DNA of 64,000 nt, taken from contig JALDNG010000016.1 of NCBI GenBank assembly GCA_024349245.1, positions 1,178,001 to 1,242,000 on the forward strand, read 5' to 3'. Position 1 is the first letter of the stretch, and every line of letters starts with the position of its first letter. The notes beneath the pieces were generated by a model. It was not told where the DNA came from and did not search any database. It saw only the letters and a list, made by a program, of their open reading frames with translations. Of the stretch, positions 52,871 through 61,819 are shown piece after piece. This stretch comes from Neodontobutis hainanensis. Its lineage: Eukaryota; Chordata; Actinopteri; Gobiiformes; Odontobutidae. A program made the position numbers and the translations under genes.

Positions 52871-53938
52871 CAATTATATTTGACTCAAAGATGCCCATCT
52901 GTCAGACAGTCAGACTAAATTAACGGAGAACTAAAAATCTGATTCATTTTTATTTAATTGAACCAATGGTCAGCCTCAAGCCAATCTTTTGAACATTGGG
53001 GTAAAGTTATTACTAATAGTATTACTAATATGACTTTTTGTTTGGCTTTTTAGTATTTTGTTTGATACACTGTGCAGAAAGACAGGAAACAGGGTGAAAG
53101 AAAAAGGGGAGTGAAATGGAGCAGGGACGCTTGCATAAGTGCATATGGTATGCACTTAGCAGGTAAATCAGAGGTGCCCAAATATGACTTTTGGAAATTA
53201 TTTTTATCATTAAAGGCTGCCAGCCCAATTTGTATTTGGCATCAAAATGTGTTTCTGAGTTCACAAGGGACTGTACTTCCTGGTTCATATGCAAAGCTAC
53301 ACATGCTCCTCATTAGCTAAAAGAGCTTTTTCTTGCCATTACTGCAACACCCAATTAAAGACAGAAGAAACACAAAACTTTGGTTTGCATTCTGTTTTCC
53401 AATGTGTGATTTACCATTATAAACTAAATTGTTAATCTTAACAGGCTGCCCTGTAACTTTCTTCAATCCATCATTGTTGTTCCCAAACAGAAAAATATTA
53501 CTTTGATGAAACCTATGATTCATTTAAGTACCGAAAAGAAACAGTATACAATGAAATTTGGCTGCATTTTCCCGAAAACACCCTCAAAAATAGATACAAT
53601 ATTCATCACACAAATATATATTTCAAACATGACAACCCAAACCCATACATTCATTTTAACAATACAATCTACGCAAGCATTTTGGGTGGAAATGTGAGAT
53701 GCTTCAATTATCAGATTTTATGCACTGACACATAGAACAAATACCAACATGATAAAACACATGTAACAACAGCTGCATAGGATGTAGTGAGACCTTACAA
53801 TAAGACAAAGATACATAGCAATTGTGAATAAATTTACATTCGCTGGTCACATCAAATCTATTTAGTCAGTGCCAGGTATAAACACAGTGTCAACCTGTGT
53901 AACCAGGTAGTTACATATTACATGTGTATTGTTCACCT
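52871..53938. other. intron just downstream of lrmda exon 2, nothing recognised
   Basis: AT-rich without gene or repeat. No branch of the lrmda transcript is apparent here. Confidence 0.5.
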
Positions 53939-53944
53939 CCTTAC

Positions 53945-54542
53945 CTCAGCTGATTGAAGCTCAGATCCAGCCGCTTTGCAAAGTGGCCATAGTTTTCTCC
54001 TATGAAGTCTGGGATTTCTTCGCAGTCATGTCCGATGTAGGAAATCTAAATCAATAAATAAAAACGAAGCATTAGAAGGTTTTATCACAGCATTAACCTT
54101 CACATATGATGGTCATGGTAACAATACTTAGGAAAATGTAACTTAGGCTATACAGCCCATACATAGGAATCTGTAGTCTACATAAGAAATTACATTGTGT
54201 GTAATTATCTATAGCTACCCTTTGTTTAACTGTCATAAGTGATTAATTATTTCGTGTCATCCTGCACAAAGGTGACAAAAATGTTCCATAATAATACAAG
54301 ATAAAGGACTTAATATTGATGCAGCACGAAACTGAAAGTCAGGCAACAGTGGGTCACATGACACCGGTAATGTCTGGACAAAAAACAGTGCCTTCTATTG
54401 TGCTACATTTTAGCACACAGAAACAAAACTAAGTAAATTCAGGTTGTGTAAATGAAAGCAGTAAGTCTAGTCTATACAAAACCACCTGGTGAAACCTGTC
54501 GTAACTTACTTGAGTCCCGTTGAGCGCGATGTTGCCTGCCAT
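53945..54542 (-). CDS. lrmda: lrmda (C10orf11 orthologue), N-terminal coding exons 1-2; complement(join(53945..54045,54510..54542)), partial
   Basis: Two short minus-strand exons. Exon 1 (54542 to 54510, 33 nt) reads MAGNIALNGTQ and is followed by donor GTAAGT. Exon 2 (54045 to 53945, 101 nt) follows a TTTAG acceptor, reads ISYIGHDCEEIPDFIGEN then YGHFAKRLDLSFNQL plus two bases, and is followed by donor GTAAGG. Intron 1 is phase 0 and intron 2 is phase 2. Exon 2 matches human LRMDA SYIGQDC..GHFAKRLDLSFN, the cap and first leucine-rich repeat. The gene lies head to head with znf503, as in mammals. Known family role: a small LRR protein needed for melanocyte differentiation (LRMDA variants cause oculocutaneous albinism type 7). 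The remaining LRR exons were not found and presumably lie beyond position 1. A 5-codon upstream ORF sits at 54632-54615 in the presumed leader. Confidence 0.9.
54046..54509 (-). other. lrmda: lrmda intron 1
   Basis: 464-bp phase-0 intron between the two coding exons, with GT donor (read on the - strand) at 54509-54508 and AG acceptor at 54047-54046. It is AT-rich and carries no further ORF or recognisable motif. Confidence 0.85.
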
Positions 54543-54770
54543 AAGTTTTTTTTTATGAATGACAGCCAGGCGGTTGCTTTTCTCTTATCCGCTCTGATAG
54601 CAAGAATGGAAAGATTAACGCTCGTTCAACATACAATCAATAGTCGAGTCGATCCCGGCTACTTTTGCAATTCTAGCTTCTTTAGAGTTTCCGTGTGCCC
54701 TGTCTGTCAGCTGACTCTCTGTTATGCGGAAACACGTGGGTAGCCGTGGTTATTGGTAAAAGTGCTGGTG
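54543..54770 (-). promoter_or_regulatory. lrmda: candidate lrmda leader and promoter with CACGTG E-box and CCAAT box
   Basis: Reading the minus strand away from the start codon, there is an A-rich run, a 5-codon uORF, a palindromic CACGTG at 54733-54738 and a CCAAT box (ATTGG on +) at 54752-54756. The positions, about 190-215 bp upstream of the ATG, suit a TATA-less promoter. The start site itself is inferred. Confidence 0.5.
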
Positions 54771-55159
54771 ACTGTCTGCTGACATAGAGGGACATTATCA
54801 GATTTCCCTTTGGGTTTATGTTGAGCCGAGGTTATGAAAGGGCGTCAGTATTTCCAAAACTATATCAAACGTGACTTTTTTTGGTTACTTAGAAAGACCA
54901 CGAGGCTTAATATGTCTGTTAAATAGGATATGAAGAATACCATTTTTGTCAAACGATTGAGATGTAGCGTAGCTTATCTATGGAATAGGCTTGACCTAGC
55001 CTAACCGCTAACTGTTAACTAACTCTACTTGTCTTTGATGATTAGTTAGCGTGCACATTGCCTAAACCAATTTCAAAGTAAAGCCTACTTATGGATAGCT
55101 TTTTATGAATGTACTCACCAATACCATCTTACAATAGTTACAATGTCGGCTTAAACATC

Positions 55160-55330
55160 ATTCTAATGAATCTTGAGACGGAGTTGTAGTTTAAAGTTGT
55201 AGTTTCAAGTAGCTACGCGTCTATATCACAGTGCCGCTAATGAGCTATTGAATGCCACCTGGGCCCTGGGCCACCTCGGTTTCCATAGGCAACATTTCCC
55301 GCCTTTCACTTTATGGGTTATAGCGTCATT
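55160..55330. promoter_or_regulatory. GC-richer block with RFX-like X-box and E2F-like site
   Basis: Contains two GTTGTAGTTT motifs (55180-55210), an X-box-like GTTTCCATAGGCAAC at 55279-55293 with one mismatch to the RFX consensus, and TTTCCCGCC (E2F-type) at 55296-55304. These are core-promoter style motifs, about 0.6-0.8 kb upstream of lrmda. It could be a distal lrmda promoter or a noncoding start site. Confidence 0.35.
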
Positions 55331-56089
55331 ATTACGTGTTAATGCACTAATGAAGAACTTTTTTTACTGCTATAATAAGAAAATAATGCTGATATTAATA
55401 GCCTTTACAGTTGACAGAGTGAAATCATAAGACCAGGCTTCTAGTGATAATTTTAAATAGTTATAGTAATCTCCTGAACGCAACACCATCATAGTAAATA
55501 GTCAGGGGGATATAGAAGTTTGTGGCAAATAAAGTTACAACCTTTAATATCAAATTTAAATGTGCATATAGTTATAGTGAGTATGTTTTTGCATTTCTGT
55601 TTTTATATATTAATAAATAAATATAATTTATTGTATTTGATAAAACTACCTGGGTGATTACTTGAAATACAGGCTCCTGTAGATATAGGCTAATAATATA
55701 GGCCTATCTATGTTACAAATGGTTATTTTTATATGCACTTATGATATCACAAATCAAATAAACCCAAACTTTGGGCATGGTAAACAGCTTTCTGAACTGT
55801 TCCCACATTTCTTGGTTGTGTTGGTTTGTTCTACTTTTTCTTTGGCATTATGTCCATGACCATTTCAAAATGAGGGCCTATATAAATCAAGAAAAACTTA
55901 TGGGTATGTAGTTTATTACCAAAATATTGTGACTTATATTTGATGCCTGGCAGCTTAGAATGAAAATGATTCGATGAGGCGAACTTCTGTTTGTCATATT
56001 CCTGTATCTGTATTGTAGGTTATGTATTTGTATACTTAAGCTAAACAATATAAAACACGTTTTGGAACATAAGAACTTGCATGAAGAGC
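55331..56089. other. intergenic, very AT-rich
   Basis: Between lrmda and znf503. 55540-55700 is almost all A and T. No gene or motif cluster. Confidence 0.6.
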
Positions 56090-56300
56090 TTTTTTTTCAT
56101 GTTTTGCTCTTGACTGCCTGGGATCCTGTAGCAAGCGGTCTCTTTTCCTCGGCCTGTGACGTCACTTGGGACCTCCCACTCGCGGAACAGCTCACTTTCT
56201 CGTGCTGCTGAAAGAGAGGAGAGAGAGACTCGGAGGGGTAAGAAGAGAAGAGCGCGCATGGCTCCAGTCTGCAGTGCTCCTTGCGGTCCGGCACATGAAT
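56090..56300 (+). promoter_or_regulatory. CpG-containing block with perfect CRE and a good splice donor; possible noncoding first exon
   Basis: A palindromic TGACGTCA lies at 56157-56164. A purine-rich stretch follows, then a strong donor-like G|GTAAGA with GT at 56238-56239. Flanks are AT-rich. This could be the first exon of an upstream noncoding transcript or an alternative 5' exon of znf503. No coding potential is evident. Confidence 0.35.
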
Positions 56301-57790
56301 ATAATGACTTACTGTGTTTTTGAAATGATAAATTAGTTTGATTTTAGGACCAGGACTTTTATGTTTTATTGGTGTATTTTAATTTTTTTTGTTTTGTTTT
56401 TTTACGCATGACCAGTGGTGACGGAGTATTATTAGACTATGATCACAGGTAATGTTGTGGCACGGACTTGGCTGTAAACCTGCCCTTCCTACTTGGAACT
56501 TTTCAGACAGATCTTCCCTTCTTCGTGCATGCTTTCAATTATTTTTAACAATCGAACAACCTAAGCGAGATCAATAGATCAATAGGCTATTTTCTCTTCT
56601 TCTCCTCTTTCTTCAAGAACATGTGCGCCCTCGCCGAATTTTTGCTGTAGCTTTCAAAGTTATCACTAAAGTTAAACCAATTATTAACTTTATGATGTGC
56701 CTGTACACACAAAACAAAATAACCATAAAATCATATATTGAGTATTCTAATATATAGCCACAAGTTTGCACTATGTACATGTTTTTTTTGTTTGTTTTTT
56801 ACGCAGACTGTAGATCAGTTACAGGGGAATTTTGTTCTTCCTCTCCTTTCTCAGAGTTTTAGTCCCGCACATAACTCTCTGAAAATCCTCTCCAGCACAT
56901 TTCCTCACGAGATGTAAATAGTTGTATTTGCATGCGAGGGATGATTCATAAACATGTCAGTGTTATGAAATATATGGCGATATTAAAACTTTCTATTTAA
57001 ATATCATGAATTATGGTTGCAAAATTGTGTTCCCATTTAAGGGGAATGCCGAGTATTTTGGTGTCTGCTGCAGGAGCCCATTCGTCATACGGACAATAAA
57101 GAGGGTTTTCGCCTGACAGTGAAAATTTATGGTTGCCCTTCTTTGCCCTAATAACTCACATATTGTGTCACGGACTGACAGGCCTTGCACAAAACAGCAA
57201 GCCTGTTATCAATCACACATCTTTGCATATTGCTCTTTTTTTTTTATTTTTTTTTTATTTATTTTTTTTTTTACTGCCAGACAAAACGTTGGGAGATGTT
57301 GGAGGCACTGCGCCGTACATTTTGGACTTTTCCCCCCCTATTGCACAGTCACACATGAAGCCCATTAGAATTGTTGGCCTTGAAGGAGCTTATTGTTTAT
57401 TTAAATTATACATAATCCTAAAACATGACTTATGGAACCCTAGAGGAAGAGGATTATTGCTTATTCTTATTTATGTTGTAAAAAATATAAGAATGGGTGC
57501 ATATATAATAAAATGGTTTTAAAACAAATTGATATTTTTGGTCACAAACACACACACACACGCACGCACAGGCACAATGTAGTTTGAATTGAGGCCTGTT
57601 TATTATATGCTTAATAAAAAAAGTGCTTTTACGCCAGAGTAAAGCGTTGTGTGCCATTTAAAATCTCTATTTTGTCTTGTTATTTTGTCCTTAGCATATT
57701 TGACCCCCTGACTGTCCACTCCAGGTTTTCTTGCTCTCCGACTTGACCTGTCAAGCAGATTACCACAGAAAGAGATTAATGGCAAAGGCG
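56301..57790. other. intergenic, AT-rich with simple repeats
   Basis: No gene seen. Includes a T-rich low-complexity tract at 57236-57272 and a CA-type microsatellite at 57549-57570. A short mixed-composition patch at 57056-57125 might be conserved. ORFs of about 130 codons here run through poly-T and have no recognisable content. Confidence 0.6.
57549..57570. repeat. (CA)n microsatellite with CG interruptions
   Basis: CA units broken by two CG pairs, about 2.2 kb upstream of the znf503 start. Confidence 0.9.
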
Positions 57791-57794
57791 GGTT

Positions 57795-57965
57795 GCAATA
57801 ATAATCGTTTTGTTTGATGTGACAACTTTGATAGGCGTTGATTTACTTACAAACTGATAGGCTTTTAATTGAGCGCCTCCATCCGATTGAGATGAAAGGA
57901 AAACCGCATTGAAAAGCTGCCCGATTGCCCCAGAGCCTCAATACTGATTAGCCATCTCAGCGGTG
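57795..57965 (+). promoter_or_regulatory. candidate conserved enhancer about 1.9 kb upstream of the znf503 start
   Basis: Mixed composition between AT-rich flanks, with a TCF/LEF-type CTTTGAT at 57826-57832, TAATTGAG and GATTAGCC homeodomain cores, and several GATTG motifs. Conservation is inferred from the look of the sequence, not shown. Confidence 0.45.
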
Positions 57966-58734
57966 AATAGTTCAAGGCATTTTCTAACTTCTTTTCTCCG
58001 CGGCCTGACACACCATTCCTCTTCTTTTCTTTTTGCGCCGTGCGCTTTGCTGGCTCCTAAAGGAAATAAATCATTTTCATTGTATGTAAATAAAATCGAG
58101 CTGACATGGATACAAAATGTCTGGAGTTCTTTTTGTGCTGGGTCTTTGTTATTCTTGTCGCAGATGACAGTGTGCCTGAGGCAGCTGACAGGTTTGAACA
58201 GACGCGTTTAGCCAAAATGGACATGGTTCTGTTTTGAGTGACCGTCTTTACGCATTTATCGTTGTAAATGGATGCTTACTTTTATTCATGGTTTAATAAC
58301 ATGAGCAAATGTAATTTATTGTGTATTGTAAATAATTGTATTTTAAATTTTGATTTTAATTAAATTTGCTTATTAAAGAAGTAATTACTTTGTACACGTT
58401 TCTTTTTATAAGTCTCCGTTTCATCTGAGGGTCTCTGCTAACGTGATAATCCGCCGATTAGATCAAGCATTTGAGCACCTTCTAGCACTTAACATGTGAG
58501 TCTGCAACTTATTAAAGTTTCATCATGTGTCCCGTCACCTCCAGGTGGCTGATGAAGAGATCAAAAACTAACAGACTTTGCTGACAAACCCCTCCTAAAG
58601 CCACTTTTAAAGTTAGACTGGACTCCGTAGATTCTAGTATAGTCTTATTCTATGCACCGAGAGGGTATTGTCGATGCACCTCGAAATTAAATCTTGACTC
58701 GAGGACTCTTCTTTCCTTAAAACTTTGCGTCTCC
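57966..58734. other. intergenic, no gene seen
   Basis: AT-rich (especially 58250-58400). A short mixed patch near 58420-58520 contains GATAATCCGCCGATTAG and may belong to the upstream regulatory region. Otherwise nothing recognised. Confidence 0.5.
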
Positions 58735-58880
58735 CGCTGAACGCCTTTCTTCCCATTTGTTCTCTTCCCGCAGTCACACCGGCATGTAATCAGCCACAAT
58801 AGCTGACATAAATCAAGCCACGGATTGACAGCGTCTGACAAATAACTGATTGATTGCGGTGGAGCAGAATTGACACTTGA
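58735..58880 (+). promoter_or_regulatory. candidate HOX/PBX-MEIS enhancer about 0.96 kb upstream of the znf503 start
   Basis: Contains ATAAATCA, TGACAG at 58826-58831 (MEIS/PREP core), TGACA at 58836-58840 and TGATTGATTG at 58847-58856, whose first eight bases are the classic PBX-HOX1 site. MEIS and PBX-HOX cores lie within about 30 bp, the layout known from rhombomere-4 enhancers. znf503 acts in hindbrain, which makes this plausible. Activity is inferred. Confidence 0.5.
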
Positions 58881-59462
58881 CGGAGGGGTGGAGACAGAAA
58901 TAGAAGGGCGGTGTATATTATACTGAAAACATGTGACATTCACATCCCTCCATCACTACATTGGTCTATTCCTGTCAACGCTTGTCTGTTTAGGGAATTC
59001 AAGCCGAAGTGGTTGATCTTATGTTTGCCTGTGCAAAAGAACTCTACTTTAGCAATGCGTAAAGACGCACGATTGGTGCGCTTTTCTCTTGGAGTAAGAA
59101 ACTAGTTTGATGGGAAATGTACCACAGATTTTTTTTCGTTTCCTATTTCTGACACAAAACTATAATTGTGTATATGTTAAGTACACACAGCGTACACTTA
59201 TAGTATGTAAAAACACTCTGAAACACAATGCTGCGTATAATTTTGAAAACCTTTATAAGGAAAAATAAGCTAAACACTTATTTTTAGAGCAGATAAAATA
59301 AAAAACATGATCTGCTCTGCCCTGTTGTGACTCGGAAGCCCGACCTTCCTTTTGAAAAGCGTGTGAGCGTTCCCTGCAACCAACATATTTTCGCATATCT
59401 CCTCCCCCGAGCTGTCAAAATAGAGGCGCTTACAAAGAGGAGAACGTCACATCCCCTTGACC
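58881..59462. other. proximal upstream region of znf503, nothing specific seen
   Basis: AT-rich with short poly-T and TATGT-rich stretches. No repeat, RNA gene or convincing motif cluster was recognised. Confidence 0.5.
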
Positions 59463-59600
59463 CTCCAATCACCTCAGGGTCCCATTTGATTGGAAGGCGG
59501 CAAAGGCTTTAATCTCGGACTAATTCAGCTCCTTTTGAAGTGAAAATTTCGAGCAGTTCGTTCTTCGGGAGCACAGAGCGAGGAGCTGCAGACAGACGCA
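59463..59600 (+). promoter_or_regulatory. znf503: candidate znf503 core promoter, TATA-less
   Basis: A CCAAT box at 59465-59469 and an inverted one (ATTGG) at 59489-59493 precede GC-richer sequence that leads into the presumed leader. No TATA box is visible. The transcription start is inferred to lie roughly 59.52-59.60 kb; nothing in the sequence fixes it. Confidence 0.5.
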
Positions 59601-59617
59601 CACGCAGAACAGCGCTC

Positions 59618-59650
59618 ATGGTGCAAGACGCAGCCACGGATCTGCGATAA
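59618..59650 (+). other. upstream ORF 1 in the znf503 leader (10 codons)
   Basis: ATG at 59618 opens a 10-residue frame, MVQDAATDLR, ending in TAA at 59648-59650. C at -3 and G at +4 give a middling start context. It lies 159 nt before the znf503 start. It matters only if transcription starts upstream of it, which is inferred. Confidence 0.45.
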
Positions 59651-59743
59651 CCTCGCAACTGCCGCGCCTCGCTCCTTCCCCACCAGGATTACTTGTTCTT
59701 CCAGCATTTTGACGCTTTTTTCCCTGAGAGAGAGAGAGGCTCG

Positions 59744-59812
59744 ATGCTTTTTGGTGTCTTGATGAATCTCACGAAAGCATCGCCGTTTAATTTCCTGACT
59801 AGTGGGACATGA
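59744..59812 (+). other. upstream ORF 2, stop overlaps the znf503 start codon (ATGA)
   Basis: ATG at 59744 (with a second in-frame ATG at 59762) opens a 22-residue frame beginning MLFGVLMNLTKASP. Its TGA stop at 59810-59812 overlaps the znf503 ATG at 59809-59811. Both uORF ATGs have T at -3, a weak context, while the main ATG has G at -3. This arrangement would favour leaky scanning or termination-reinitiation; it is seen in sequence and its function is untested. Confidence 0.55.
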
Positions 59813-61819
59813 TCACATCGCCCTCGGCGTCTATCCTGAAAAATAGTGATATTTGTGTAGTCTGGGCAAGCAGCAGTTTACGGAATAGCAGCTCGGTGAG
59901 CATCAACAAGCCTTTTCTCCACTGCACACCTCCGTCTGATCCACTACGGCAAGCTAACCGACTTCCCATCAAGGTTTTGAAAATGCTTACCGCACGGTCG
60001 GGACACATTTTGCACCCGGAGTACCTGCAGCCTTTGCCTTCTACCCCGGTCAGTCCCATCGAGGTACGGACAACATTTTATACTTTCTCCTCTTATTTAA
60101 GGCTCGATGCACTGTCAGAGAATTTTTAGAACAATATTTTAGGTCATTTATACTAAGTAAACAATGACAGGATGTACTTCCAGGCTTTAGAACTATTAAG
60201 TTATGCGTGAAAAACGTTTTAGCACCATTTAATTATTAGTTTTGTTCGTGTTTATGCCGTAAACGAGGAAGTAATTCAAAAATGGCAGCTGAAATCAAAT
60301 GTGTGTGCTTTTATAATATGTTTATGGGAAAAAACGAGCCTTTGTCCGTTTAAAATACGTTTATTGACAGTTTTTATGTTTTCTTTTACAGTTAGATGCC
60401 AAGAAAAGTCCGCTGGCTCTTCTGGCGCAGACATGCTCTCAGATCGGCAAACCGGACCCACCACCCTCCTCTAAATTATCTTCCGTGACTTCAAATGGAT
60501 CTAGTGAGAAGGAATCTAAATCTGGCCCTTTGAAACTAAGCGACATTGGTGTGGATGACAAATCTAGCTTCAAACCATACTCTAAGCCTTCCGATAAGAA
60601 GGACTCGTCCTCTGGCGTCTCGGGAGGAGAGAAGTCTGGTTTCCGAGTGCCGAGCGCCACCTGCCAGCCGTTTACGCCGCGGACAGGAAGCCCTAACTCC
60701 AGCACTTCAGCCTCCCCTATGCCGACAGAGGGCAAGTGTGGGGAAAGGGACGACAAGAAAGAGTCTGATTGTAATAAAAATGGCACTACGGACAGCTCTG
60801 GCACCACGAGCCACAGCAGGATAAGCGTAAGTTGTGGTGGAATAAACGTAGAGGTGAACCAGCACCAGGAGACGACGCCTGGCATTAAAAACACGTCCTC
60901 TTCGGACTCCTCATCTGTAACTTCTGTATCCTCCGCGTCCGTACTCGGCTCAGGACTTGTGGCGCCGGTTTCTCCGTACAAACCAGGACAGACAGTTTTC
61001 CCTTTGCCCCCTGCTGGCATGACGTACCCAGGGAGCTTGGCTGGGGCCTACGCGGGCTACCCTCAGCACTTCCTGCCCCATGGAGGCAGTTTGGTGAACG
61101 CACAGCTGGCCAGTTCTCTGGGCTGCAGTAAGGCCGGCTCCAGCCCGCTGGCCGGGGCCTCACCACCCTCCATAATGTCGGCCAGTCTGTGCAGAGACCC
61201 TTACTGCCTGAGTTACCACTGTGCCAGCCACTTGGCAGGCGCAGCCGGTGCCTCGTGCACACACGAGTCAGCAGCCGCGGCAGCCGCCAGCGCCCTCAAG
61301 TCCAGCTACCCCCTCATGTACCCCACACACCCCATGCACAGCGTCCACTCTTCGGCGCCTACTTTTAGCGGACACCCCCTGTACCCGTACGGCTTCATGC
61401 TGCCCAACGACCCCCTCCCTCACGTGTGTAACTGGGTTTCAGCCAACGGACCGTGTGACAAGCGCTTTTCCAGCTCCGAGGAGCTGCTGAGCCACCTGCG
61501 GACTCACACCGCTTTCACCGGGGCCGAGAAGCTTATGTCCGGCTACCCCGGCTCCTCGTCCCTGGCCAGCGCTGCGGCAGCGGCCATGGCCTGTCACATG
61601 CACATGCCTCCGTCCGGGCCCCCTGGGAGCCCCGGGACTCTGGCTTTGAGGAGCCCGCACCATGCGCTAGGACTCAGCAGCCGCTATCACCCCTACTCCA
61701 AAAGCCCCCTGCCCACCGGTGCCCCTGTGCCTGTGCCCGCGGCCACCGGGCCCTACTACTCCCCTTATGCACTGTACGGCCAGAGACTGACCACAGCGTC
61801 TGCGCTGGGCTACCAGTGA
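59809..61819 (+). CDS. znf503: znf503 (nlz2), NET-family zinc-finger transcriptional corepressor; join(59809..60063,60392..61819)
   Basis: Complete two-exon gene of 560 residues. Exon 1 encodes residues 1-85 and ends ...PVSPIE before a GT donor at 60064. Exon 2 starts LDAKKSPLALLAQTCS after an AG acceptor at 60390-60391. The protein has the Sp-like SPLALLA motif (91-97), a Groucho-type FKPY motif (145-148), Ser/Thr-rich linkers, a CRDPYCLSYHCASHLAG block, poly-Ala runs, one atypical C2H2 finger (C431, C440, H453, H457) and the family C-terminus YYSPYALYGQRL...ALGYQ. The N-terminus MITSPSASILKNS aligns with mammalian MSTAPSLSALRSS, which fixes the start; it has G at -3. The many residues shared with ZNF503 over ZNF703 decide the paralogue. 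Known role: nuclear repressor binding Groucho/HDAC, acting in hindbrain patterning and optic fissure closure. It is shorter than human (about 646 residues) mainly through loss of poly-Gly/Ala runs. Confidence 0.97.
60064..60391 (+). other. znf503: znf503 intron 1
   Basis: 328-bp phase-0 intron. The donor is GAG|GTACGG at 60063/60064. The acceptor is a T-rich tract then CAG ending at 60391. It separates codons E85 and L86, the same place where the conserved PVSPIE-LDAKKSP sequence joins in the family. AT-rich, with no other feature seen. Confidence 0.95.

Larger units (their letters stand above)
1..53944 (-). other. lrmda: lrmda intron 2 (partial, runs off the left edge)
   Basis: Starts at the exon 2 donor (53944-53939 read as GTAAGG). 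I searched the minus strand by eye for the next LRR exon (LEELILDNN-like and LEYLSLLGN-like) and found none, so the intron probably continues past position 1. Human LRMDA also has very large introns. The stretch holds candidate enhancers and old mobile elements, listed separately, and no supported coding sequence. Confidence 0.7.

Noticed and set aside
1..53900. Later lrmda LRR exons within the window
   Set aside because: Looked for minus-strand LEELILDNN, LEYLSLLGN and KVTRQE-type codings; none could be supported by eye. A translated search would be decisive.
57133..57522. 129-codon plus-strand ORF with a Phe-rich membrane-like stretch
   Set aside because: The hydrophobic run is simply the T-rich low-complexity tract at 57236-57272.
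60439..61020. 193-codon minus-strand ORF opposite znf503 exon 2
   Set aside because: It lies wholly antisense to conserved znf503 coding sequence and reflects its Ser/Pro-rich codon use; no family features.
60885..61262. 125-codon minus-strand ORF and other overlapping frames in znf503 exon 2
   Set aside because: Shadow frames of GC-rich znf503 coding sequence with no recognisable domain.
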